Shown here piece by piece: positions 34,625 through 44,716 of a stretch of 64,000 nt of DNA. The DNA is from Rhodobacteraceae bacterium XHP0102. GTDB lineage: Bacteria; Pseudomonadota; Alphaproteobacteria; Rhodobacterales; Rhodobacteraceae. The notes under the pieces were generated by a model. It made no database searches, had not been told where the DNA came from, and saw only the letters and a program-made list of their open reading frames with translations. The position numbers and the translations under genes are program-made. Within the stretch, counting starts at the first letter, position 1; every line of letters begins with the position of its first letter. Location: contig JAOWLD010000001.1 of NCBI GenBank assembly GCA_025751475.1, positions 1,054,001-1,118,000 of the forward strand. The letters are read 5' to 3'.

Positions 34625-35182
34625 TTAGAAATACCCCACCTCGCCGCCTTTTGCGCCTGAGACGCGCAGCAGGTCATGCACATATTGCGCGACCGAGCGA
34701 AAGCAGAACAACCGCGCGGTTTTGGGGCTGGTCAGCCAAACGGCGGCAGCCGCCTGTGCCACGCGGCTGCGGCGCAATTCGCCCATGCCGAAAGTATCGG
34801 GATGAAAATCTGCGGGCATCAATTTGGCCAATGTGTCGCGCAACGCACCCGCATTTGGCGCGGTGATCTCAAACACCGCGCGCGCATCCGACATATCAAG
34901 TGCCAAATGATGCAGCTTGGCCAATTTTTTATCCAATGTGGCGACATGGGCGCTGCATTCGGCTGCGGGACACAGGATCATCACCTCGTCATGTGACATC
35001 CAAGCGATCCCATAACCGCCCTTCTCAACGATTTCGCGCGGTGCGGGCATGGCAAGGCCCGTGATGGCCTTGACCGCCGTGGCCACGGATTTCTGCGCCA
35101 AATCGGCGCGCAAGGTGATCATGCCTTGCAGCGGCAGTTCGGTGACGCTGACATAAGCCGTGAGGGTGCTGAGATCAGACAT
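34625..35182 (-). CDS. soxG: Sarcosine oxidase gamma subunit
   Basis: 185 residues from ATG 35182, which overlaps the end of soxA by 8 bases and uses the GGGGAGAAG stretch of that gene as ribosome site; the longer open frame to 35293 lies inside soxA. It is the GcvT-like small subunit of the heterotetrameric sarcosine oxidase. Recognisable stretches: LPLQGMITLRADLAQKSVAT and DLSDARAVFEITGP-like text (here LDMSDARAVFEITAPNAGA). Confidence 0.93.
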   Translation of the reverse strand: MSDLSTLTAYVSVTELPLQGMITLRADLAQKSVATAVKAITGLAMPAPREIVEKGGYGIAWMSHDEVMILCPAAECSAHVATLDKKLAKLHHLALDMSDARAVFEITAPNAGALRDTLAKLMPADFHPDTFGMGELRRSRVAQAAAAVWLTSPKTARLFCFRSVAQYVHDLLRVSGAKGGEVGYF

Positions 35183-38177
35183 TTTGCTTCTCCCCTTCGG
35201 GATCAAAGAAGATGGTCGAACAAATACGGGCCTTGATCTGCCCACCTTTGCCATCGGTGAGATTAACCACCTCGCCCATGCGATCAGGGCCATTATGGAT
35301 CAGCGCCATGGCGATCCCGCGATCCAGCGTGGGGGAATAATAGGTCGATGTGACGCGCCCTTGGACATTGTTCTGGCCATTGGCGTTTCTGCCTGCGCGG
35401 ATCACATAGGCCCCATCTGGCAGAACCCCACCATCGAGCGTCTCAAGACCCACCAATTTCCACCGATCAGGATTATCCATGAAGCTGCGCGCCTGCGCGC
35501 GTTTGCCCAAATAATCCTCTTTCTTTTTGGAAATCGCCCAATCAAGGCCCAAATCCTGCGGGATCACCGTGCCATCGGTTTCATCCCCGATCATGATAAA
35601 GCCCTTTTCAGCCCGCATGACGTGCAGGGCTTCGGTGCCATAGGGGGTGATGTTCCATTCCGCGCCCGCCTCGATCAGGGTTTCCCAGAACTCCAATCCC
35701 TGACTTGCGGGAACCGCGATTTCGAAGGACAGCTCACCTGAGAAGGAAATGCGGAACACCCGCGCCTCAAACCCGCCGATTTTCGCATCTGTCCACGCCA
35801 TAAAGGGCAGCGCCTCGGCCGACAAATCCGTGTCAGAGCCAAGCTTCTCCAACAGCTTGCGCGCCTTGGGGCCAACCACGGCCACCTGTGCCCATCTCTC
35901 GGTCACATTGGCGGTGTATACCTTGAAATCCCACCATTCGCATTGCAGCCAATCTTCCATATGCGCATGGATGTGATCTGCCCCGCCCGTTGTCGTATGA
36001 ACGAGGAAGGTGTCTTCATCGAGACGCGCCACAACGCCGTCATCCATCAAAAACCCGTTCTCATTGCACATCAGGCCATAACGGCAGCGGCCAGGTTTCA
36101 AGGTGCTCATCATATTGGTGTAGAGCATATCCATGAACCGCCCCGCATCAGGCCCTTTGACGATGATCTTGCCCAAGGTCGATGCATCAAGCAGACCAAG
36201 AGCGCCGCGCGTGGCGTTGATCTCGCGCGTCACGGCGGCATGGCGATCCTCGCCCACGCGGGGATAGCAATAGGGACGCCGCCACTGGCCCACAGGTTCA
36301 AAATCCGCACCCTGTGCCACGTGCCAATCAAACATCGGCGTGCGGCGCAGCGGTTGGAAAATATCCCCGCGCGCCTCGCCTGCGATGGCCCCCATGGAAA
36401 TGGGCGTATAAGGCGGGCGGAACGTGGTGGTCCCCACAGCGGGAATTTCCGCTTGCAATGCATCCGCAAGCACCGCAAGGCCATTGATATTGCTGAGTTT
36501 TCCTTGATCGGTCGCCATGCCCAATGTGGTGTAGCGCTTGGTATGTTCAACGCTTTCATAGCCTTCGCGCGCGGCGAGCTGCACATCGGACACTTTCACA
36601 TCGTTTTGGAAATCCAGCCACATTTTCGCGCGTTTCTGGATATTGGCGCGGGCGGGCATGATCCAAATCGGGGCCAAATCCCCCATCACTGCTTCGGCCA
36701 CTTTGGGCAGGCGGGTGGTGATCGCATGGCCTGTCGCCGCCCCAACCGCCGCATTGGCGGAGGCCAGCGCAGCGGCGGCGGTGGCATGGCCATCGGCGGC
36801 CCCTGCGGCAAAGACGAACCCTTCGCCATCATGGCTAAGTGGCGGGCGTGCGGGATCGGGGCGGAAACACGCCTGTGCCGCATCCCAAATCAACTTGCCG
36901 CCGCAATGGGACCACAGATGCACCACGGGCGACCAACCGCCCGACATCCCAACCGCATCACAGGCGATGACCTCGCCCGTGCTGCCATCACTGTCTTGCG
37001 CACAGATTTTCACGCCCGTGACACGCTTGCCCCCTTGGGCTTCGGCAATCGCCATCCCTTGCTTAATTGGAATACCCGCAGAACGGGCGGCCTCAATCAA
37101 ATCGCCTGTCGCCGCGGGGCGCGGGTCGATCACGGCTGCCACCTCAAGCCCCGCTTCTTTGGCGACCAAGGCGCTGCGATAGCCATCATCATTGTTGGTG
37201 GCAATCACGATACACTTGCCCGCGGCCACGCCATAATTCACGATGTAATCGCGCAGGGCACTGGCCAACATCACGCCGGGAATATCATTCCCTGCAAAGG
37301 ACAAGGGGCGCTCAATCGCACCTGTCGCGGTGATGATCCGCGCGGCACGAATACGCCACAAGCGATGGCGCGGGCCATCGACCATTGGCGCATGATCCGT
37401 CACGCGCTCATAGGCCAAGGCATAGCCGTGATCATAGACCCCTGCCCCCATGGTGCGATTGCGCAAGGTGACATTCTTCATCTTGCCAAGCGCGGCCACT
37501 GTGGCGGCGATCCACGCATCGGCGGATTTGCCGCCCAATTCGATCCCATCCACAGGCGCGCGGCCACCCCAATGGGCGGTCTGTTCGATCAAAAGCACAC
37601 GCTTGCCCAGTTTGCCTGCCGCCAAAGCGGCCTGAAGCCCCGCAATCCCGCCGCCAATGATCAGCAGATCAACATGGGCGTAGAAATGCTCGTAACGGTC
37701 TGCATCACGATCTTTGGGGGCTTTGCCCAACCCCGCAGATTGCCGAATTATGGGTTCAAACACGTATTTCCAAAACGGGCGCGGATGGATGAAGGTCTTG
37801 TAATAAAATCCCGCAGGCAAAAACCGCGCGAGGTAATTATTCACCACGCCAATATCGGTCTCAAGGCTTGGCCAATGGTTTTGGCTTTGCGCCTCTAGCC
37901 CCTCGAACAATTCAGTGGTGGTCACGCGTTGGTTCGGCTCAAACCGCGCATCGCGCCCCAGACCGACCAGCGCATTGGGTTCTTCCGCGCCCGAGGCCAT
38001 GATCCCGCGCGGGCGGTGATATTTAAACGAACGGCCCACCAACATCTGGTCTTCCGCCAATAGCGCAGAGGCCAGCGTATCGCCCGCGACGCCACGCATT
38101 TTCTGGCCATTGAAGGTAAAGGAAACCGTGCGGGTCTTGTCGATCAGACGCCCGCCCTGGGGCAAACGATGGCTCAT
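35175..38177 (-). CDS. soxA: Sarcosine oxidase alpha subunit
   Basis: 1000 residues from ATG 38177 (MSHRLPQGGRLIDKTRT), overlapping the soxD stop as ATGA. The N-terminal 2Fe-2S-ferredoxin-like fold (VSFTFNGQKMRGVAGDTLAS, no cluster Cys) is followed by the NAD(H)-binding disulfide-reductase region (LLIIGGGIAGLQAALAAGKLG) and a C-terminal aminomethyltransferase domain binding THF (EINATRGALGLLDASTLGKI). It oxidises sarcosine to glycine and produces 5,10-methylene-THF together with the beta subunit, with hydrogen peroxide as product. Confidence 0.97.
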   Translation of the reverse strand: MSHRLPQGGRLIDKTRTVSFTFNGQKMRGVAGDTLASALLAEDQMLVGRSFKYHRPRGIMASGAEEPNALVGLGRDARFEPNQRVTTTELFEGLEAQSQNHWPSLETDIGVVNNYLARFLPAGFYYKTFIHPRPFWKYVFEPIIRQSAGLGKAPKDRDADRYEHFYAHVDLLIIGGGIAGLQAALAAGKLGKRVLLIEQTAHWGGRAPVDGIELGGKSADAWIAATVAALGKMKNVTLRNRTMGAGVYDHGYALAYERVTDHAPMVDGPRHRLWRIRAARIITATGAIERPLSFAGNDIPGVMLASALRDYIVNYGVAAGKCIVIATNNDDGYRSALVAKEAGLEVAAVIDPRPAATGDLIEAARSAGIPIKQGMAIAEAQGGKRVTGVKICAQDSDGSTGEVIACDAVGMSGGWSPVVHLWSHCGGKLIWDAAQACFRPDPARPPLSHDGEGFVFAAGAADGHATAAAALASANAAVGAATGHAITTRLPKVAEAVMGDLAPIWIMPARANIQKRAKMWLDFQNDVKVSDVQLAAREGYESVEHTKRYTTLGMATDQGKLSNINGLAVLADALQAEIPAVGTTTFRPPYTPISMGAIAGEARGDIFQPLRRTPMFDWHVAQGADFEPVGQWRRPYCYPRVGEDRHAAVTREINATRGALGLLDASTLGKIIVKGPDAGRFMDMLYTNMMSTLKPGRCRYGLMCNENGFLMDDGVVARLDEDTFLVHTTTGGADHIHAHMEDWLQCEWWDFKVYTANVTERWAQVAVVGPKARKLLEKLGSDTDLSAEALPFMAWTDAKIGGFEARVFRISFSGELSFEIAVPASQGLEFWETLIEAGAEWNITPYGTEALHVMRAEKGFIMIGDETDGTVIPQDLGLDWAISKKKEDYLGKRAQARSFMDNPDRWKLVGLETLDGGVLPDGAYVIRAGRNANGQNNVQGRVTSTYYSPTLDRGIAMALIHNGPDRMGEVVNLTDGKGGQIKARICSTIFFDPEGEKQNV

Positions 38178-38494
38178 GTCAGGCTCCAATCAGGGCGTTT
38201 TGCCTGTATTTTCTCGATGATCTCTTTGGGGGGTTCGGGCGTTTGGGCGCTATAGGTTCCAAACACCTCTAGGCTCGCGGTGCAGCGCGCCGCCAAAAAC
38301 CATTTGCCACAGCCATATGTGTGCCGCCAACGTTCAAAATGCACGCCCTTTTGGTTGTGCCGCATGAACAGATAGCCTTCAAAATCCTCATCCGAAGACC
38401 CTGGGCCAAAGCGCTTGAGATGCGCCTCACCGCCGGGGGAAAGTTCGGTTTCATCAGCGGAGACACCGCAATAGGGGCAGGTTAAAAGCAGCAT
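38174..38494 (-). CDS. soxD: Sarcosine oxidase delta subunit
   Basis: 106 residues. It is a small zinc-binding subunit: CPYCGVSADETELSPGGEAH supplies two Cys and possibly His, and YGCGKWFLAARCT the others. It is in the usual soxB-soxD-soxA-soxG order and starts 31 bases after soxB; its stop overlaps the soxA start. Confidence 0.96.
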   Translation of the reverse strand: MLLLTCPYCGVSADETELSPGGEAHLKRFGPGSSDEDFEGYLFMRHNQKGVHFERWRHTYGCGKWFLAARCTASLEVFGTYSAQTPEPPKEIIEKIQAKRPDWSLT

Positions 38495-38525
38495 AGCTGA
38501 ACCTCGCTCAAGTCAATATTCGCCA

Positions 38526-39770
38526 TCAATGCGCCACCCCCGCCGCTACGCTTTCATCAATGAAGCGGCCTTCGCGGAAGCGGTTTAGGCCAAACTCATC
38601 GGCCAAGGGCGAATGCCCCTTGGCCATGAGTTCTGCCATCGCCCAGCCTGATCCAGGGATGGCCTTGAACCCGCCCGTGCCCCAACCACAGTTGATAAAG
38701 CAATTCTCAACAGGGGTTTTAGAGATAATCGGGGAACGATCCCCCGTCATATCGACAATCCCCCCCCATTGGCGCAGCATCTTAAGGCGCGAAATCATCG
38801 GGAAGGTCTCGACCAAGGCGCGCACCGTCTCCTCGATATGCTGGAAGGAGCCGCGTTGCGTATAGTTGTTATAGCCATCCGCGCCGCCGCCAATGACCAT
38901 CTCACCCTTGTCAGATTGGCTCATATAGCCATGCACCGTGTTGGCCATGACCACCACATCCATGCAGGGCTTAATCGGTTCAGACACCAACGCCTGTAGC
39001 GCCACCGATTCAATTGGCAGACGGAAGCCCGCCATATCGGCCACATGGCTTGAATGACCCGCCACCACGATGCCCAATTTATTGCACCCAATGCGGCCCT
39101 TGGTGGTTTCAATCGCGCTAACCGTGCCATTTTCGCGGTGGATGGCGGTGACTTCGCATTGTTGGATGATGTCCATCCCCATCGCCGAACAGGCCCGCGC
39201 ATAGCCCCATGCCACCGCATCGTGGCGCGCCGTGCCACCACGCGCCTGCCACAGGCCGCCCAATACAGGATAACGTGGCCCTTCCAGATGGATGATCGGG
39301 CACAGTTCTTTGACCTCGCGCGGGGTGATGAAGCGTGTTTCCACCCCTTGCAGCGAATTCGCGTGCGCCGTGCGCAAATAGCCGCGCTTTTCATGCTCGG
39401 TCTGCGCCAACATGATCACGCCGCGCGGGCTGAACATGATGTTATAGTTCAAATCTTGGCTTAAGGTCTCATAAAGGCTGCGCGATTTTTCATAGATCGC
39501 AGCAGACGGGTCTTGGAGATAGTTTGAGCGGATAATCGTGGTGTTGCGCCCCGTGTTCCCGCCGCCAAGCCAGCCCTTTTCAATCACGGCCACATTGGTG
39601 ATGCCGAAATTCTTGCCCAGATAATAGGCCGTAGCCAAACCATGGCCGCCTGCGCCGATGATGATCGCGTCATAATGCGCCTTTGGTGTTGGGTTGCGCC
39701 ACGCGCGTTCCCAACCTTGGTGATATCCCATTGCCTCTTTGACGATGGCAAAGACAGAATAATGACGCAT
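38526..39770 (-). CDS. soxB: Sarcosine oxidase beta subunit
   Basis: 414 residues from ATG 39770 (MRHYSVFAIVKEAMGYHQGW), with AGGAG 11 bases upstream; an in-frame GTG at 39782 lacks a ribosome site. FAD site: DAIIIGAGGHGLATAYYLG. GTARHDAVAWGY carries His183, probably the covalent FMN attachment residue of the family. WGGIVDMTGDRSPIISKTP and FINCGWGTGGFKAIPGSG line the catalytic site. It is first in the soxBDAG operon and divergent from ccmI across a 240-base region with no obvious operator. Confidence 0.96.
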   Translation of the reverse strand: MRHYSVFAIVKEAMGYHQGWERAWRNPTPKAHYDAIIIGAGGHGLATAYYLGKNFGITNVAVIEKGWLGGGNTGRNTTIIRSNYLQDPSAAIYEKSRSLYETLSQDLNYNIMFSPRGVIMLAQTEHEKRGYLRTAHANSLQGVETRFITPREVKELCPIIHLEGPRYPVLGGLWQARGGTARHDAVAWGYARACSAMGMDIIQQCEVTAIHRENGTVSAIETTKGRIGCNKLGIVVAGHSSHVADMAGFRLPIESVALQALVSEPIKPCMDVVVMANTVHGYMSQSDKGEMVIGGGADGYNNYTQRGSFQHIEETVRALVETFPMISRLKMLRQWGGIVDMTGDRSPIISKTPVENCFINCGWGTGGFKAIPGSGWAMAELMAKGHSPLADEFGLNRFREGRFIDESVAAGVAH

Positions 39771-40010
39771 GGCGAAAGACACTCCTGAAAACTAGCCCCT
39801 GTTTGGCCCTGTTCGGGACGCAAAAGGATACTGCGGGCGGCATATTTGCGCGCAAAAACGACCAGTTGCAAACCATGATTTCTGCCCCTGTTTTGCCGCG
39901 CTGATCGCACCTGCGCAAGATGGTCGCGGGTGTTTGTGCCGAATTATCCTTTCGATCTGGATCGGCAACCCTTACATCGGAACGCAGAGAACGATGAAGG
40001 AGCTGTTTCA

Positions 40011-41261
40011 ATGGCGTTTTGGATTGCAAGCGCGGGACTTTCAGTGGTGGCCATTTTGATCTTGTTGCGCGCCTTTACGCGGGCACAGGCCGAAGATGCC
40101 CCGACCGAAGCCTATGATGTGCAAGTCTATCGCGATCAATTGGAGGAGCTGTCGCGCGATGAGGCGCGTGGGGTGCTGTCGGCCGAGGATGCCGAACGCG
40201 CCCGCGCCGAAGTCTCGCGCCGCCTGATCGAAGCGGACCGCGCCTTGCAAGCCGCGCAAACGGCCAGCACGGGATTACGCAGCGGGATGCTCTGGATCCC
40301 CGCAGGCTTGATTGCCACGCTTGGCTTGGCGGTGTTCACCTATGCACAAATTGGCGTGCCAAATTACCCAGATATGCCCCTGCAAGATCGGATAGAACGC
40401 ATCGAAGAAAACCGCGCCGCGCGCCCCTCGCAAGCCGAGGCAGAGGTCGAGACGGCCCGCGCACCACGCCCTACCCTGCCCGAAAATCCCGAATTGGAGG
40501 CACTGGTCGAACGGCTGCGCACAATCATGACCGAGCGGCGCGATGATCCAACGGGCTGGCGGCTGTTGGCGGAAAATGAGCTGCGCCTTGGCAATTTCAG
40601 CGCCGCCGTAACCGCACAGGAAACCTATTTGGCGCTGCTTGACCCCGACAGCGCCGAAGGGTTGCAGGCCCGCGCTTATCTTGCGGAAATGATGATTTTG
40701 GCGGCGGGTGGCTATGTCTCGCCCGAGGCCGAGGCGGTGCTGCAAGAAACGCTGACCCGCGCGCCACGCAACGGAACCGCGCGCTATTATCAGGGCTTGA
40801 TGTATGCGCAAGGCGGACGCCCTGATCTGGCCTTCGAGATTTGGCGCAATCTGCTTGCCGAAAGCAGCAGCACCGCCCCGTGGCTGGAGCCAATCCGCCT
40901 GCAAATCGAGGAGGTCGCGTTTTTGGCGGGCTCTCCAATCTCCGTGGATGATTTGCCTCAACCCGCCGCAGAAACCGCGCCCAATTTGCGGGGGCCAGAT
41001 GCCGCACAAATAGAAGCCGCCGAAGGCATGAGCGCCGAGGATCGCGCCGCAATGGTCGAGGGTATGGTCGCCAATCTGGCCGCTCGACTGGCCGATCAGG
41101 GCGGCACAGTCGAGGAATATGCACAGCTGATCACCGCATTGGGCGTGATGGGCCGCGTGGATGAGGCGCGCCAAGTTCTGGCCGAGGCCCGCAATAATTT
41201 TGCAGGTCAAGACGGGGCCGCCACCGTTTTAGACAGCGCTGAGGCGGCCCTGCCGCAATGA
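40011..41261 (+). CDS. ccmI: Cytochrome c biogenesis protein CcmI
   Basis: 416 residues from ATG 40011, with AAGGAG 8 bases upstream. Two N-terminal helices (FWIASAGLSVVAILILLRAF and MLWIPAGLIATLGLAVFTYA) flank a cytoplasmic loop rich in leucine-zipper-like repeats (VYRDQLEELSRDEARGVLSA). A periplasmic TPR domain follows (DPTGWRLLAENELRLGNFSA). It holds apocytochrome c for haem ligation. It is unlinked to the other ccm genes, as is common in this family. Its end overlaps ruvX by 4 bases. Confidence 0.93.
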   Translation: MAFWIASAGLSVVAILILLRAFTRAQAEDAPTEAYDVQVYRDQLEELSRDEARGVLSAEDAERARAEVSRRLIEADRALQAAQTASTGLRSGMLWIPAGLIATLGLAVFTYAQIGVPNYPDMPLQDRIERIEENRAARPSQAEAEVETARAPRPTLPENPELEALVERLRTIMTERRDDPTGWRLLAENELRLGNFSAAVTAQETYLALLDPDSAEGLQARAYLAEMMILAAGGYVSPEAEAVLQETLTRAPRNGTARYYQGLMYAQGGRPDLAFEIWRNLLAESSSTAPWLEPIRLQIEEVAFLAGSPISVDDLPQPAAETAPNLRGPDAAQIEAAEGMSAEDRAAMVEGMVANLAARLADQGGTVEEYAQLITALGVMGRVDEARQVLAEARNNFAGQDGAATVLDSAEAALPQ

Positions 41262-41749
41262 ATGCCGATTTTGCTGATCTCCACGAATTTGCCGCCTCCG
41301 TGTGCCCACCCGCCGCGGTCTTGGGGCTTGATTTCGGCAGCAAAACCATCGGCGTGGCCATCAGCGACTTGTTTCAATCCGTGGCAACACCGCTGTTGAC
41401 GATCCGCCGCGAAAAATTCACCAAGGATGCTGAGGCATTGGCAAAATTGGTGGCGGCGCGCGATATTCGCGGGCTGATCTTGGGCCTGCCGCGCAATATG
41501 GACGGCAGCGAAGGCCCCCGCGCCCAATCAACCCGCGCATTCCTACGCAATATGCAACAATTTGAAGGGCTTGCCCATCTGCCCGCCGCATTTTGGGACG
41601 AGCGCTTGTCCACCGTGGCGGCCGAACGCGCGCTGCTGGAGGCGGATACGTCCCGAAAACGTCGCGCCGAGGTGATTGATGCGGTCGCGGCAAGCTATAT
41701 ATTGCAAGGATCACTGGATCGGATGCGCGTCATCCGCAACGTAACTTAG
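41258..41749 (+). CDS. ruvX: RuvX/YqgF family Holliday-junction resolvase-like nuclease
   Basis: 163 residues. RNase H-like fold: the first acidic site is in LGLDFGSKTIGVAISD, the second in WDERLSTVAAERALLE and the last in RRAEVIDAVAASYILQG. In bacteria the essential YqgF trims the 5' end of pre-16S rRNA; a resolvase role is also proposed. It is coupled to ccmI (ATGA) and followed 14 bases later by the DUF1289 gene. Confidence 0.93.
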   Translation: MNADFADLHEFAASVCPPAAVLGLDFGSKTIGVAISDLFQSVATPLLTIRREKFTKDAEALAKLVAARDIRGLILGLPRNMDGSEGPRAQSTRAFLRNMQQFEGLAHLPAAFWDERLSTVAAERALLEADTSRKRRAEVIDAVAASYILQGSLDRMRVIRNVT

Positions 41750-41763
41750 AGGCAGGGCATATC

Positions 41764-41994
41764 ATGACAGATGAGGTCTGGAGACGCGATGAAATCGCCT
41801 CCCCCTGTATCAAGGTTTGCGTCATCCATCCCGCCGAGCGGATCTGCACGGGATGCTTTCGCACCATTGATGAAATCAGCAGTTGGTCCCGCAAAACACC
41901 CGAGGAACGCCGCGAGATTATGACGGCGCTGCCAAGCCGTGCGGGGCTTTTGAACAAACGCCGTGGGGGACGCGCCGCGCGCCTTGGGTCTTAA
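41764..41994 (+). CDS. DUF1289 family small Cys-rich protein
   Basis: 76 residues. It carries the family pattern SPCIKVCVIHPAERICTGC followed by FRTIDEISSWS: four cysteines that could bind metal. A basic tail (NKRRGGRAARLG) follows. Function is unknown for the family. The stop TAA shares the tetranucleotide TTAA with the stop of the converging dusA gene. Confidence 0.92.
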   Translation: MTDEVWRRDEIASPCIKVCVIHPAERICTGCFRTIDEISSWSRKTPEERREIMTALPSRAGLLNKRRGGRAARLGS

Positions 41995-42986
41995 TCCTGC
42001 CCCACCATCGCGTTCAAGGCGCGGTTGATCACCTCTGGCCCTGCATCTGGCCCTTGGGCCTCGGTCGATAAAATACGCCGCCATGCGCGCGCGCCAGACT
42101 GCCCCGCGAACAATCCCAACATATGGCGCGTGATATGATGCAGCCGCCCGCCTTGCGCGATATGGCGCGCGGCATATGGGATCATGGCCTGCGCCACCTC
42201 AACGGCGCTTAAGGCCGCGTGGGGGGCATCGTAGATCGTCTGATCTGCCGCGCCCAATATCGCATAGGGGCTTTGATAGGCCGCTCGCCCCACCATTACC
42301 CCATCCATCCCACCCACCAAATGGGCGCGCACCGCGTCCAAATCCGAAATCCCTCCATTGATCGACAGATGCAAATCGGGAAATTCCGCTTTCATCCGAT
42401 AGACCAGATCGTAATCAAGAGGGGGAATGCTGCGGTTTTCCTTCGGGCTTAATCCGTCCAACCATGCTTTGCGCGCATGGATGGTCAGGCGCGTCACTCC
42501 CGCGCGGCGCATATGATCCAGAAAATCAGGCAAAACCTCGGCTGGGGTTTGATCATCGACACCGATGCGGCATTTCACCGTGATCTCGGTCGTGCAGGCA
42601 TCCTGCATGGCTTTGACACAATCCACGACACGCGCGGGGGTTTTCATCAACACAGCGCCAAATGTGCCAGATTGCACACGATCCGAGGGACATCCCACGT
42701 TCAGATTGATCTCATCATAGCCCCAAGGGGCCGCGATCCTGACCGCCTGTGCCAGCTGCGCAGGATCAGACCCGCCAAGCTGCAAAGCCACGGGGTGCTC
42801 CGCCGCGTCATAATCCAAATGCCGCGCCGCCTGCCCATTTACCAAGGCCGCCGCAGTGACCATTTCGGTATAGAGCAACGCGTGATGCGACATCAGACGA
42901 TGAAAAAACCGACAATGGCGATCGGTCCAGTCCATCATCGGGGCCACGCTCAGGCGGGCATTTCGGGTAATTGGGCTTTGGCGCAT
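41991..42986 (-). CDS. dusA: tRNA-dihydrouridine(20/20a) synthase
   Basis: 331 residues from ATG 42986 (MRQSPITRNARLSVAPMMDWTD); an open frame extends 52 codons further upstream but is unlike the family. It is an FMN-dependent enzyme that reduces U20/U20a in the D-loop. The catalytic Cys lies in EINLNVGCPSDRVQSG. FMN-site segments include RLTIHARKAWLDGLSPKENR, LSINGGISD and VMVGRAAYQSPY. The last is typical of DusA rather than DusB. Confidence 0.94.
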   Translation of the reverse strand: MRQSPITRNARLSVAPMMDWTDRHCRFFHRLMSHHALLYTEMVTAAALVNGQAARHLDYDAAEHPVALQLGGSDPAQLAQAVRIAAPWGYDEINLNVGCPSDRVQSGTFGAVLMKTPARVVDCVKAMQDACTTEITVKCRIGVDDQTPAEVLPDFLDHMRRAGVTRLTIHARKAWLDGLSPKENRSIPPLDYDLVYRMKAEFPDLHLSINGGISDLDAVRAHLVGGMDGVMVGRAAYQSPYAILGAADQTIYDAPHAALSAVEVAQAMIPYAARHIAQGGRLHHITRHMLGLFAGQSGARAWRRILSTEAQGPDAGPEVINRALNAMVGQD

Positions 42987-43215
42987 GGTGCGGGCTTGGG
43001 TTTCCCTGTGTTTCGCGTCCCTTGCGATGACCAAGGCAGGCTTGTCAAGCACAGGGGCGGGGTTGGCATTTTGAGCCCCCCTCCCTATAGAGGCGGCAGT
43101 TTTATGAAAAATCAGTGGGGCGTGCAACGTCCCACAGGGCAATCAGTGTCGCGCGGCCGTGCTGATCGACAACACACCACCCTCACGCGCCAAGGTTGGT
43201 AAGGGACTGTAATTT

Positions 43216-44706
43216 ATGATATCTCTCGCACAGTATCGCCATGAATGGACACATAACATCCGTGCCGATCTCTTGTCGGGCTTGGTTGTGGCCTTGGCCC
43301 TCATCCCCGAGGCGATTGCCTTTTCCATCATCGCGGGTGTGGACCCCAAGGTGGGGCTTTATGCCAGTTTCTCTATCGCGGTGATCTGCGCGATCACAGG
43401 CGGGCGCCCTGGCATGATTTCTGCAGCCACCGCCGCAACCGCCGTGTTGATGGTCACATTGGTGCGCGATCACGGGCTGCAATATCTCTTGGCGGCCACG
43501 GTTTTGGCGGGTCTTTTGCAAATCATGGCGGGTCTGCTCAGACTTGGCTATGTGATGCGCTTTGTGTCGAAATCCGTGATGACAGGCTTTGTGAATGCCT
43601 TGGCCATCCTGATTTTCATCGCACAGCTGCCCGAACTTGACCCGCGCAACGTGCCCGTTTTGACCTACCCGCTTGTCGCAGCAGGCTTGGCCATCATTTA
43701 TCTCTTCCCAAGACTAACCCGCGCGATCCCTTCGCCCTTGGTGACCATCATCGTGCTGACGGGCCTGTGCCTTGCCATGGGGTGGGATGTGCGCACCGTG
43801 GGTGATATGGGGCAATTGCCCGACACATTGCCCGTGTTTCTGATCCCCGACATCCCGCTGACGTTCGAGACATTGCAAATCATCTTTCCATATTCAGTGG
43901 CCGTGGCCGTTGTTGGGCTTTTGGAAAGCCTGATGACGCAGCAGATTGTCGATGACCTCACCGATACCACATCGAACCGAAATCAAGAATGTATCGGCCA
44001 AGGCCTGGCCAATTCTGCCACGGGGTTCATCGGGGGCATGGCGGGCTGCGCGATGATTGGGCAATCCATCATCAACGTCAAATCAGGCGGGCGCGGGCGG
44101 CTCTCCACCTTTGTGGCGGGGATATTCCTGCTGATCCTCTGCGTCTCGCTTGGCGATATTGTGGCGATCATCCCGATGCCTGCCTTGGTGGCAATTATGA
44201 TCATGGTCTCGATTGGGACATTCTCTTGGTCGTCCATCGCCAATTTGCGCGACCATCCCCGCTCCTCCTCCATCGTGATGCTGGCCACCGTGTTTTTCGT
44301 GATCTACACGCATAATCTCGCCATCGGGGTTTTGGTGGGCGTGCTTCTGTCTGGTATTTTCTTTGCGTGGAAAATCGCGCAGCTGTTTCGCGTTACATCC
44401 ACCATCACCGCCGATGGGCGCCACCGCCACTATATCATCGAGGGGCAATTGTTTTTTGCCTCCTCTGAGGATTTCATGAAGGCCTTTGATTTCCGTGAGG
44501 CGTTGGATCGTGTGACCATTGATCTCAGCGGCGCACATATTTGGGATATTTCTTCGGTCGCAGCCTTGGATATGGCGATCCTGAAATTCCGCCGCGAGGG
44601 CGCAGAGGTCGAGGTGATCGGCCTCAACGCGGCCTCAGAAACCATCGTGGACAGGTTGGCCATGCATGACAAACCAGGCGCAATGGATGCGCTGACAGGC
44701 CATTAG
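43216..44706 (+). CDS. SulP-family inorganic anion transporter with STAS domain
   Basis: 496 residues. The membrane part is SLC26/SulP-like ([76 protein letters not shown]). The C-terminal STAS domain begins near [19 protein letters not shown] and ends with VDRLAMHD. It is a proton- or sodium-coupled sulfate or bicarbonate transporter; the ion cannot be told from sequence. The start has AAGGGA 9 bases upstream. It is in one operon with the USP gene 10 bases later. Confidence 0.93.
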   Translation: MISLAQYRHEWTHNIRADLLSGLVVALALIPEAIAFSIIAGVDPKVGLYASFSIAVICAITGGRPGMISAATAATAVLMVTLVRDHGLQYLLAATVLAGLLQIMAGLLRLGYVMRFVSKSVMTGFVNALAILIFIAQLPELDPRNVPVLTYPLVAAGLAIIYLFPRLTRAIPSPLVTIIVLTGLCLAMGWDVRTVGDMGQLPDTLPVFLIPDIPLTFETLQIIFPYSVAVAVVGLLESLMTQQIVDDLTDTTSNRNQECIGQGLANSATGFIGGMAGCAMIGQSIINVKSGGRGRLSTFVAGIFLLILCVSLGDIVAIIPMPALVAIMIMVSIGTFSWSSIANLRDHPRSSSIVMLATVFFVIYTHNLAIGVLVGVLLSGIFFAWKIAQLFRVTSTITADGRHRHYIIEGQLFFASSEDFMKAFDFREALDRVTIDLSGAHIWDISSVAALDMAILKFRREGAEVEVIGLNAASETIVDRLAMHDKPGAMDALTGH

Positions 44707-44716
44707 GGGGTGCGCA

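Noticed and set aside
35943-37898. 651-codon open frame on the plus strand
   Set aside because: It is antisense to soxA, whose protein motifs are unambiguous. High-GC genes commonly leave long opposite-strand frames; the residues are His/Gly/Arg-rich without any family pattern.
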